DNA of 64,000 nucleotides from Sphingosinicella microcystinivorans (GTDB lineage: Bacteria > Pseudomonadota > Alphaproteobacteria > Sphingomonadales > Sphingomonadaceae): positions 174,001 to 238,000 of the forward strand of contig NZ_RBWX01000007.1 of the NCBI RefSeq assembly GCF_003634215.1, read 5' to 3'. Every line of letters begins with the position of its first letter. Position 1 is the stretch's first letter. The notes below the pieces were generated by a model. It had not been told where the DNA came from and did no database searches. It saw only the letters and a program-made list of their open reading frames with translations. The position numbers and the translations under genes were made by a program. Positions 57,493-64,000 of this stretch are shown here, piece after piece.

Positions 57493-58750
57493 GCCGCACC
57501 ATCAGCAGCCCCAGGAAGCTCACCGTTGCTGCGGCGGCAAGATAGAGCCCGACCGGGGTCAGCCCGCCCCGGTCGGCAAGCGCCTGCGCGATGTTGGGCG
57601 CGAGGCCGCCGCCGAGGATACCGCCGACGTTGAACGCCATCGAAGCGCCCGTATAGCGCACGCGCGCCGGGAACAGGCCCGGCAGGAACGCGCCGAGCGG
57701 CCCGTAGACGAACCCCATCATCAGCAGCATCAGCGACAGGTAGGCGAAGATCGGGAAGAGCGCGCCGCCTTCCATCATCGGCGCCATCAGGAGCGCGGTC
57801 GGCACCGTGCCGATGCAGCCCACCATCAGGATGAAGCGCGGCGTTTTCACGTCCGAAAGCCAGCCCGCGAGCAGGATGCCGATCGCCATGAACAGGATCG
57901 CGCCGAGCAGGATCGACAGGAACGTTTCGCGCGCGATGCCGAGCGTCGTCGTGCCGTAGCCGAGCGCGAAAGCGGTCGCGAGATAGAAGATCGCGAAGCA
58001 GCAGACGACCGCGAGCGTGCCTGCCAGCGTCGCGCGCCAGTGGTCCTTCACAAGCTCGGCAAGCGGCACCTTGGGCGGCGGGCCCTGCTCCATCGCGGCG
58101 GCGAAGGCAGGGGTTTCGGTCAGCTTCAGGCGCACCCAGAGGCCGACGCCCACGAGGATCGCGCTCGCAAGAAACGGCAGCCGCCAGCCCCACGCGAAGA
58201 ACTGCTCCTGCGTGAGTGTCAGGCCGAGGATCAGGAACAAGCCGTTCGCCGCGATGAAGCCTACCGGCGCGCCGAGCTGCGGGAACATGCCGAAGCGTCC
58301 GCGCCAGCCGGGCGGCGCGTTCTCCACGGCAAGCAGCGCCGCACCGCCCCATTCGCCGCCAAGCCCGAAACCCTGTCCGAAGCGCAGGATGCAGAGCAGG
58401 AGCGGCGCGATCCACCCCGCGGTCTGGTAGGTTGGCAGGAAAGCGATGGCGAGCGTCGAGCCGCCCATCAGCATCAGCGAGGCGACAAGCGTGGACTTGC
58501 GCCCGATCCTGTCGCCGAAGTGTCCGAACACGCTGGCGCCGAGCGGGCGCGCGATAAAAGCGATGCTGAAGCTCGCGTAGGACATCATGAGCTGCACGGA
58601 CGGCGACTCGGACGGGAAGAACAGCGGCCCGAACACCAGCGCTGCCGCCGTCACGTAGATATAGAAGTCGTAAAACTCCACCGCCGTGCCGACGAGGCTC
58701 GCGGTCAGCACGCGTCGCGTCGATGGCGGCAGTTGTCCGGCTTCGGCCAT
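57476..58750 (-). CDS. MFS transporter, metabolite:H+ symporter (MHS) family
   Basis: A 424-residue major facilitator of the MHS type (relatives ShiA, ProP, KgtP). VGTAVEFYDFYIYVTAAALVF is the MHS TM1 signature, then GHFGDRIGRKSTL and LRFGQGFGLGGEWGGAALLAVE, diagnostic of the family. It imports an organic acid, osmolyte or similar with H+. ATG 58750 has GGGGGGAT upstream; an in-frame ATG 18 nt earlier is possible. It is convergent with the TonB-dependent receptor, the two coding ends overlapping by 17 nt; a functional link is not shown. Confidence 0.9.
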   Translation of the reverse strand: MAEAGQLPPSTRRVLTASLVGTAVEFYDFYIYVTAAALVFGPLFFPSESPSVQLMMSYASFSIAFIARPLGASVFGHFGDRIGRKSTLVASLMLMGGSTLAIAFLPTYQTAGWIAPLLLCILRFGQGFGLGGEWGGAALLAVENAPPGWRGRFGMFPQLGAPVGFIAANGLFLILGLTLTQEQFFAWGWRLPFLASAILVGVGLWVRLKLTETPAFAAAMEQGPPPKVPLAELVKDHWRATLAGTLAVVCCFAIFYLATAFALGYGTTTLGIARETFLSILLGAILFMAIGILLAGWLSDVKTPRFILMVGCIGTVPTALLMAPMMEGGALFPIFAYLSLMLLMMGFVYGPLGAFLPGLFPARVRYTGASMAFNVGGILGGGLAPNIAQALADRGGLTPVGLYLAAAATVSFLGLLMVRPTAEP

Positions 58751-59054
58751 GCGATCCCCCCGTTTCATTCTGTTGCAAACGCCGATGGCGGTATGCGATG
58801 CACGCGTCAACCGTCTCGGATGGCAGGCCCTGCGAAGGCCTCCGCTGCGTTTCGGATCTTGACACCGGCTTCGCCTGTCTCCTTGCCCCGCGCTTGACAT
58901 GGGCCGATTCGGCTCCTATCTCCCCCGCATCCCGAGTGAATCGCATTCCGGCGGCGCTTACTGCGTGCTCGCCGGTTTTGTGTGTTCATTGGGGTTTCAC
59001 GCTTTGAGATAGGCACGCGCGCCCACGCGGCCTGTGGAGCTAGGAGAACTGTCT
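58751..59054 (+). other. 304-nt intergenic region upstream of rpsM
   Basis: No gene is supported here; open frames are short and match nothing I recognise. It contains the start region of the MFS gene on the minus strand, the alpha-operon promoter at 58894-58922 and a leader of about 125 nt ending with TAGGAGAA before rpsM. Confidence 0.6.
58894..58922 (+). promoter_or_regulatory. alpha operon promoter
   Basis: TTGACA (58894-58899), 17-nt spacer, TATCTC (58917-58922). It would let rpsM-rpsK-rpoA-rplQ be transcribed independently of the S10-spc run, as the inserted genes require. Confidence 0.72.
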
Positions 59055-59423
59055 GTGGCACGTATTGCGGGCGTTAATATCCCGACCAACAAGCGCGTCG
59101 TGATTGCCCTTACCTATATTCACGGCATCGGCCGTACCACCGCTGCGAAGATCTGCGAAACGCTGGGCTTTCCGGCCGAGCGTCGCGTTCAGGACCTCAC
59201 CGATCAGGAAGTCATCCAGATCCGCGAGATGATCGATCGCGATCACACGGTAGAGGGTGACCTCCGCCGTGAGACCTCGATGAACATCAAGCGTCTGATG
59301 GACCTCGCTTCGTATCGCGGCCTTCGCCACCGTAAGGGCCTTCCGGTCCGCGGTCAGCGCACGCACACGAACGCCCGCACCCGCAAGGGCAAGGCGAAGC
59401 CGATCGCCGGCAAGAAGAAATAA
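59055..59423 (+). CDS. rpsM: 30S ribosomal protein S13
   Basis: 122 residues, full length, at the head of the 30S contacting the P-site tRNA. It starts with GTG (read as M, then [13 protein letters not shown]), with TAGGAGAA upstream. [20 protein letters not shown] is the C-terminal block. 24 nt before rpsK. Confidence 0.98.
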   Translation: MARIAGVNIPTNKRVVIALTYIHGIGRTTAAKICETLGFPAERRVQDLTDQEVIQIREMIDRDHTVEGDLRRETSMNIKRLMDLASYRGLRHRKGLPVRGQRTHTNARTRKGKAKPIAGKKK

Positions 59424-59447
59424 GCGAGCAAAAGGGAGCTATTCGAA

Positions 59448-59837
59448 ATGGCACGGGAACCGGCTCGCATCAAACGCCGCGAGCGCAAGAACATCACGTC
59501 GGGCGTCGCGCATGTGAACGCCTCTTTCAACAACACCATGATCACCATCACGGACGCGCAGGGCAATGCGATTGCCTGGTCGTCGGCCGGTACGATGGGC
59601 TTCAAGGGCAGCCGCAAGTCGACGCCTTACGCCGCGCAGGTCGCAGCGGAAGACGCCGGCAAGAAGGCTGCCGAGCACGGCGTGCGCACGCTGGAAGTCG
59701 AAGTTCGTGGCCCGGGTTCGGGTCGCGAGTCGGCACTCCGCGCGCTGCAGGCGGTCGGCTTCCAGATCACCGCGATCCGCGATGTGACGCCGATCCCGCA
59801 CAACGGCGTGCGTCCGCCGAAGCGCCGCCGCGTCTGA
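59448..59837 (+). CDS. rpsK: 30S ribosomal protein S11
   Basis: 129 residues. [40 protein letters not shown] and the C-terminal [15 protein letters not shown] are typical. rpsD, which sits between rpsK and rpoA in E. coli, is absent, as usual in alphaproteobacteria. Confidence 0.98.
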   Translation: MAREPARIKRRERKNITSGVAHVNASFNNTMITITDAQGNAIAWSSAGTMGFKGSRKSTPYAAQVAAEDAGKKAAEHGVRTLEVEVRGPGSGRESALRALQAVGFQITAIRDVTPIPHNGVRPPKRRRV

Positions 59838-59881
59838 CGCCCCGCGCGTTCGCCAAAGCGTTTCGTCCGAAAATCCTATGC

Positions 59882-59899
59882 GGCGGGCTTCGGCCCGCC
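59882..59899 (+). other. UUCG hairpin between rpsK and rpoA
   Basis: GGCGGGC-TTCG-GCCCGCC: 7 GC-rich base pairs closed by a very stable UUCG tetraloop, 20 nt before the rpoA start. There is no T-tract. Likely an RNA processing or stability element. Confidence 0.6.
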
Positions 59900-59919
59900 A
59901 GCCCGCGAAGGGGAAGACA

Positions 59920-60966
59920 GTGGCCGTAATTGCAAAGAACTGGCAGGAACTGAAGAAACCCAACAGCCTCGAAGTGAAGGCCGGCGCGGACAAGGCGCGG
60001 AAGGCGACTTTCGTCGCCGAGCCGCTGGAGCGCGGTTTCGGCCTCACGCTCGGCAACGCTCTGCGCCGCGTGCTGCTTTCGTCGCTGCAGGGTGCCGCCG
60101 TCACCTCGATCAAGATCGACGGTGTGCTGCATGAGTTCTCCTCGCTCGCCGGCGTGCGCGAGGATGTCACCGACATCGTGCTCAACGTGAAGCAGGTCGC
60201 GGTGAAGATGCTCGACGAGATGCCGAAGCGCCTGCACCTCACCGCCTCTGGTCCGGGTGAAGTCACCGCCGGCCAGATCTCGGTGACGGGCGATATCGAG
60301 ATCATGAACCCCGATCTCGTCATCTGCACGCTCGACGAGGGCGCGACGCTCAACATGGAACTGACGGTCGAGACCGGCAAGGGTTACGTGCCTGCGGCGC
60401 AGAACCGCCCGGCGGATGCGCCGATCGGCCTCGTTCCGGTCGATGCGCTCTACTCGCCCGTGCGTCAGGTCGCCTACAAGGTGGAAAACACCCGCGTCGG
60501 CCAGGAACTCGACTACGACAAGCTGACGCTGAACGTTGAAACCGACGGCACGGTGACCCCGGAAGATGCGCTCGCCTACTCGGCGCGTATCCTTCAGGAC
60601 CAGCTTGCGCTCTTCATCAACTTCGACGAGCCGACCGCGATCGCCGCCGTTCCCTCCGCTGCTGCTGCGGCGCAGGAAGACGAAGGCGCCATCAACCGCT
60701 ACCTCCTCAAGAAGGTGGACGAGCTGGAGCTGTCGGTCCGCAGCGCGAACTGCCTGAAGAACGACAACATCATCTACATCGGCGACCTCGTTCAGAAGAC
60801 TGAGGCCGAGATGCTCCGCACGCCGAACTTCGGCCGCAAGAGCCTCAACGAGATCAAGGAAGTCCTCTCGCAGATGGGCCTCCGCCTCGGCATGGAAATC
60901 CCCGGCTGGCCGCCGGAGAACATCGAGGAACTCGCCAAGAAGCTCGAACAGGAAATCATGGGCTAA
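59920..60966 (+). CDS. rpoA: RNA polymerase subunit alpha
   Basis: A 348-residue alpha subunit. The N-terminal domain assembles beta and beta' ([21 protein letters not shown], about 42-62); the C-terminal domain binds UP elements and activators ([34 protein letters not shown]). The start is GTG 59920 after GAAGGGGAAG, giving the usual N-terminus [14 protein letters not shown]; the in-frame ATG at 59878 would extend into the hairpin. Confidence 0.98.
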   Translation: MAVIAKNWQELKKPNSLEVKAGADKARKATFVAEPLERGFGLTLGNALRRVLLSSLQGAAVTSIKIDGVLHEFSSLAGVREDVTDIVLNVKQVAVKMLDEMPKRLHLTASGPGEVTAGQISVTGDIEIMNPDLVICTLDEGATLNMELTVETGKGYVPAAQNRPADAPIGLVPVDALYSPVRQVAYKVENTRVGQELDYDKLTLNVETDGTVTPEDALAYSARILQDQLALFINFDEPTAIAAVPSAAAAAQEDEGAINRYLLKKVDELELSVRSANCLKNDNIIYIGDLVQKTEAEMLRTPNFGRKSLNEIKEVLSQMGLRLGMEIPGWPPENIEELAKKLEQEIMG

Positions 60967-60979
60967 GGCTTCGGCCTTA
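60964..60979 (+). other. UUCG hairpin at the rpoA stop codon
   Basis: TAAGGC-TTCG-GCCTTA: a 6-bp stem that includes the rpoA stop codon (TAA), closed by a UUCG loop, in the 102-nt rpoA-rplQ gap. Confidence 0.45.
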
Positions 60980-61068
60980 CCCTGCACGGGTTTGGGCGGC
61001 GCCCGGTTTCTGCCGCCTGGTCCGGAGTACCTCGCACGGCTCCGTGAACAAACGAGAAGGAAGACAAG

Positions 61069-61488
61069 ATGCGTCACCGCGTAGGACACCGTAAGCTCGG
61101 CCGTACCTCGAGCCATCGCCAGGCGATGTTCCGCAACATGGCCGCCGCGCTCATCAAGCACGAGCAGATCAAGACCACGCTGCCCAAGGCGAAGGAACTT
61201 CGCCCGTACGTGGAAAAGCTGATCACGCTCGCCAAGAAGGGCGGCCTTTCCAATCGCCGTCTCGCGCAGTCGCGCCTGATGGACGAAACGCAGCTGAAGA
61301 AGCTCTTCGAGGTGCTCGGCCCGCGTTACGAGGGTCGCCCCGGCGGCTACATCCGCGTGCTGAAGGCCGGCATTCGCGGAGACGACGCCGCGCCGATGGC
61401 GATCATCGAATTCGTGGATCGCGACACCAGCGCCAAGGGTCAGGACTCTGGGCCGGTCGAATCATACGACGAGGCCGAAGCCGCCTGA
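61069..61488 (+). CDS. rplQ: 50S ribosomal protein L17
   Basis: 139 residues. [20 protein letters not shown] and [26 protein letters not shown] (abridged; about 21-46) are typical, with an acidic C-terminal tail. The last gene of the alpha operon, followed by a terminator. Confidence 0.98.
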   Translation: MRHRVGHRKLGRTSSHRQAMFRNMAAALIKHEQIKTTLPKAKELRPYVEKLITLAKKGGLSNRRLAQSRLMDETQLKKLFEVLGPRYEGRPGGYIRVLKAGIRGDDAAPMAIIEFVDRDTSAKGQDSGPVESYDEAEAA

Positions 61489-61511
61489 GCGGGCGCTTTC
61501 GCTGAAAGATA

Positions 61512-61546
61512 GGGGCCGTGCCTTCGGGTGCGGCCCTTTTCTTTTT
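61512..61546 (+). terminator. Rho-independent terminator after rplQ
   Basis: A 10-bp stem (61513-61522 with 61527-61536, two G-U pairs, UUCG loop) followed by TTTTCTTTTT. It ends the alpha operon. Confidence 0.9.
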
Positions 61547-61571
61547 CGGGCCAACCAATAGGGTGCCGCCC

Positions 61572-62708
61572 ATGACCGACTTCCGCTTCGACTACGGCCC
61601 TCGCGTGCTCTCCGGGACCGGCCGCAGCACGTCCGTCCCCGATCTCGTGCCCGAAGGCCCCGTGCTTGTCGTCACCGACAAGGGCGTGCGCGGCCTCGGC
61701 CTTGCCGATCCCATGCTTGCCGCGCTCGGCGACCGGGCACTGGTGTTCGACGGCGTCGAGGCCGACCCCTCTTCTGCAACCGCGCTTGCCGCCGTCGCAG
61801 CCGGACGCGAAGCGGGCGTCACGTCGGTCATCGGCTTCGGCGGCGGCAGCCCAATGGATGTCGCAAAGGTGGTTGCCTATCTGCTCGGCTCCGGCGATGA
61901 GCTGGATAGTATCTACGGCGTCGATCAGGCGAAGGGCGCGCGCCTGCCGCTCGTGCTCATCCCCACCACTGCGGGAACGGGTTCGGAAGCCACGCCGATA
62001 GCGATCCTCACCGTCGGCGGTGCGGAGAAGAAGGGCGTCGTCGCCCGGCCCTTGTATGCCGATTGGGCGATCCTCGATGCGTCGCTCACCTTCGGCCTGC
62101 CGCGCGGCGTCACCGCCGCGACTGGCATCGACGCGATGGTCCACGCCATTGAGGCGTTCACGACGAAGCGTCTCAAGAACCCGCTGTCGGATGCCCTCGC
62201 GAAGGAAGCGCTCCGCCTGCTCGGCACCAACATTCGCCTTGCCTGCGACGATCCCGCCAATCCCGATGTGCGCGGCGCCATGCTGCTTGGGTCGCACCTC
62301 GCAGGCGTCGCTTTCGCCAACGCCCCCGTCGCAGGCGTACATGCGCTCGCCTATCCGCTCGGCGGGCATTTTCATGTGCCGCACGGGCTTTCGAATGCGC
62401 TGATGCTGCCGCATGTGCTCGGGCACAACATGGCCGCCGCGCTCCCGCTCTACGCCGACCTCGCGCCGATCCTCGATCCCGGCCTGGCACCCCTCGGCCG
62501 TCAGGCGCAGGCACAGGGACTCGTCGAGGCGCTCGTCGCCATCGCCGCCGATTGCGGCGTCCCCGCGCGCCTGCGCGATGTCGGCGTGAAGGCGGACGAT
62601 CTCGATCTGCTGGCGTCTGAAGCGATGAAGCAGCAGCGCCTGCTCATCAACAACCCCCGCGAGATCGACCTTGCCGATGCCCGCCGTCTCTACGAGGCCG
62701 CGCTTTGA
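61572..62708 (+). CDS. iron-containing alcohol dehydrogenase
   Basis: A 378-residue group III (iron-dependent) alcohol dehydrogenase. GFGGGSPMDVAKVVAY is the NAD(P)-binding signature. The metal ligands lie in TGIDAMVHAIEAF, GVHALAYPLGGHFHVPHG and VLGHN. Members oxidise butanol, lactaldehyde, 4-hydroxybutyrate and others; the substrate is open. ATG 61572 follows the terminator by 25 nt. It overlaps the thioesterase start by 4 nt. Confidence 0.92.
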   Translation: MTDFRFDYGPRVLSGTGRSTSVPDLVPEGPVLVVTDKGVRGLGLADPMLAALGDRALVFDGVEADPSSATALAAVAAGREAGVTSVIGFGGGSPMDVAKVVAYLLGSGDELDSIYGVDQAKGARLPLVLIPTTAGTGSEATPIAILTVGGAEKKGVVARPLYADWAILDASLTFGLPRGVTAATGIDAMVHAIEAFTTKRLKNPLSDALAKEALRLLGTNIRLACDDPANPDVRGAMLLGSHLAGVAFANAPVAGVHALAYPLGGHFHVPHGLSNALMLPHVLGHNMAAALPLYADLAPILDPGLAPLGRQAQAQGLVEALVAIAADCGVPARLRDVGVKADDLDLLASEAMKQQRLLINNPREIDLADARRLYEAAL

Positions 62709-63148
62709 GCCGCGAACCCTACCGCGCCCGCGCCGATTACGCCGCGTTCCGTCCCATCACCACGCGCTGGGCGGACAACGACGTCTACGGCCACGTCAAC
62801 AACGTCGTCTATTACAGCTGGTTCGACACGGCGGTGAACGCGCATCTGATCGAGGCGGGCGTGCTCGACATCCATGCCGGCGCCGTCATCGGCCTCGTCG
62901 TCGAAACCGGCTGCCGCTACGCGAAGCCGCTCGCCTTCCCGCAGGTAATCGAGGCGGGTATCCGCGCCGCGCACATCGGCACCTCTTCGGTCCGCTACGA
63001 GGTCGGGCTGTTTGCGGAAGGCGAGGCGCAGGCCGCCGCCGAGGGTTTTTTCATCCACGTCTATGTGGACCGCGAAACCCGCCGCCCCGTGCCGCTTCCC
63101 GCCGATCTTCGCGCCGCGCTCGAGGCGATTTCGGTTCATCGCGGATAA
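62705..63148 (+). CDS. acyl-CoA thioesterase (hotdog fold)
   Basis: A 147-residue 4HBT/YbgC-type thioesterase. TTRWADNDVYGHVNNVVYYS contains the catalytic Asp and HVNN; IGLVVETGCRYAKPLAFPQV is the second block. It hydrolyses acyl-CoA. The start is TTG overlapping the dehydrogenase stop (TTGA), with GAGG upstream, so both enzymes are made from one message. A second relative lies at 26574-26975 on the minus strand. Confidence 0.9.
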   Translation: MSREPYRARADYAAFRPITTRWADNDVYGHVNNVVYYSWFDTAVNAHLIEAGVLDIHAGAVIGLVVETGCRYAKPLAFPQVIEAGIRAAHIGTSSVRYEVGLFAEGEAQAAAEGFFIHVYVDRETRRPVPLPADLRAALEAISVHRG

Positions 63149-63194
63149 AGCTCGCCCGGCGCATTCTCGCGGCAGATCATCGCGGGGTAGCATT

Positions 63195-63815
63195 ATGCGC
63201 AAGGTAACGGGTTTCGGCATCGCCACGGCCATCGTGGTCTCTTCAATGGCGGGTATTCCCGGTTTCGCGAACACGCCGCTCGGCGTGTCGGAAGCGCACG
63301 CGGACGGCCGCTACGGGCGCCGTCATCACCGCCGCGGCGACGGGTTCGACCTGGGCGACGCCATTGTCGGCGCCGTGGTTGCCGGCGGTCTCATCGCCGT
63401 GCTCTCCGGTGCTTCGAAAAAGAAGAAAGAGGAAGAGCAGGAGCGCCCGCTCGATTCGGGCTGGGAGCCGGAAGGCGACTGGAACCGCGACGGCACCTAC
63501 GGCCGCGACGGCGATATCAGCTGGCAGGACCGCGACTGGAAGAACCGCACGCAGGAAGAACGCGCCGCGATTTCCACCTGCGCGCGGGAAGCCGAAGACC
63601 TCGGCAGCCGTTATGGCCGCGAGGCGCGCGTGAACGACATCCGCGGCGTCGACAGGCAGGGCGGCGAGTATCGCGTGTCGGGCCGGGTCGAGATGCGCGG
63701 CGACGGTCGTGCGGATCGCCGCGACGACAGCCGCCGCGACGAGAGCTTCACCTGCTACGTCCGTAACGACCGCATCACCGACTTCCGTTTCGAAAGCGCC
63801 TACGCGAGCCGCTGA
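63195..63815 (+). CDS. secreted or membrane-anchored basic protein of unknown function
   Basis: A 206-residue protein I cannot assign. MRKVTGFGIATAIVVSSMAGIPGFA is a probable signal peptide. After a His/Arg-rich part (RYGRRHHRRGDG) is a glycine-rich hydrophobic span (DAIVGAVVAGGLIAVLSG) followed by KKKKEEEQ. The rest is charged (Arg/Asp) and ends with SFTCYVRNDRITDFRFESAY, with two Cys (STCARE, FTCYV). Similar proteins are common in sphingomonads, probably envelope-associated. ATG 63195 starts the signal peptide; the frame opens earlier. Confidence 0.65.
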   Translation: MRKVTGFGIATAIVVSSMAGIPGFANTPLGVSEAHADGRYGRRHHRRGDGFDLGDAIVGAVVAGGLIAVLSGASKKKKEEEQERPLDSGWEPEGDWNRDGTYGRDGDISWQDRDWKNRTQEERAAISTCAREAEDLGSRYGREARVNDIRGVDRQGGEYRVSGRVEMRGDGRADRRDDSRRDESFTCYVRNDRITDFRFESAYASR

Positions 63816-63904
63816 AGGCGCGTTCGTGTTAAAACCGGACCAATGGGGTCAAGGCGCAGTCGGTTGGCGCCTGTCCATATGCAGCTTTGTCGAGACATGC
63901 GATC

Positions 63905-64000
63905 ATGGATGCAATGTTCACCATGATGGCGAAGCGCGCGGTTCGTGCAAGCCTTGCTGCACCATCGCCGCCGCTCGATTTGGATTCGGTCACGATCTCG
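63905..64000 (+). CDS. partial reading frame at the window end
   Basis: An open frame from ATG 63905 that runs off the window without a stop (32 codons: MDAMFTMMAKRAVRASLAAP...). No good Shine-Dalgarno is visible upstream and nothing in it is recognisable. The 89 nt before it (63816-63904) contain no clear promoter. It may be a gene start or chance. Confidence 0.3.
   Translation, partial: MDAMFTMMAKRAVRASLAAPSPPLDLDSVTIS

Noticed and set aside
58723-59007. A 94-codon frame between the MFS gene and rpsM
   Set aside because: It overlaps the MFS start on the other strand and the alpha promoter, and has no homology I recognise or ribosome-binding site.

Overview
The window is high-GC DNA, coding almost throughout, from an alphaproteobacterium, most likely of the order Sphingomonadales. 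The evidence is the conserved run ahcY, divL-like kinase, tsaE, amgK, murU, addB, addA, trxA; AddAB in place of RecBCD; an alpha operon without rpsD; a PEP-CTERM protein; and a TonB-dependent receptor. The order-level placement is inference. I saw no rRNA, tRNA, CRISPR array, insertion sequence or prophage gene.

Layout. 1-6.9 kb: housekeeping and small-molecule genes (DsbA-like isomerase, GFA protein, alpha/beta hydrolase, exported M2 peptidase, AMP nucleosidase with a peroxiredoxin, YqgE, a small secreted protein). 7-19.9 kb: SAH hydrolase behind a palindromic operator candidate, then a chain of overlapping genes for a DivL-type kinase with Tyr in place of the phospho-acceptor His, tRNA t6A synthesis (TsaE), MurNAc recycling (AmgK/MurU) and double-strand break repair (AddB/AddA), followed by thioredoxin. 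19.9-22.4 kb (minus): an MFS exporter and argJ. 22.6-26.5 kb: the four-gene Anbu cluster (permuted ATP-grasp, alpha-E, transglutaminase, proteasome-like protease). 26.6-27.7 kb (minus): a thioesterase and a PEP-CTERM protein.

27.8-33.2 kb is a copper-resistance locus: the multicopper oxidase CopA and outer-membrane CopB on the minus strand, a CPC-type copper ATPase and CueR on the plus strand, and between them two CueR-type promoters facing opposite ways. Then come a mini TonB-C protein, secA and an exported amidohydrolase.

37.6-61.5 kb is the ribosomal protein superoperon: str (rpsL, rpsG, fusA, tuf, with a strong terminator), S10-spc (rpsJ to secY, adk) and alpha (rpsM, rpsK, rpoA, rplQ, with a terminator). 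About 5 kb of accessory DNA lies between adk and rpsM: an exported SRPBCC protein, a one-domain ModE-like regulator, a secreted protein, a ModE-box-like palindrome, a TonB-dependent receptor and an MHS-family transporter. I regard this as the most novel part: a candidate oxyanion- or metal-complex-responsive outer-membrane uptake system whose ligand is unproven. The window ends with an iron-type alcohol dehydrogenase, a hotdog thioesterase, a secreted basic protein and a partial reading frame.

Many genes overlap by 4 nt or start with GTG or TTG, which points to translational coupling. Two genes (yqgE and the multicopper oxidase) have promoter-like elements so close to their ATG that leaderless transcripts are plausible.
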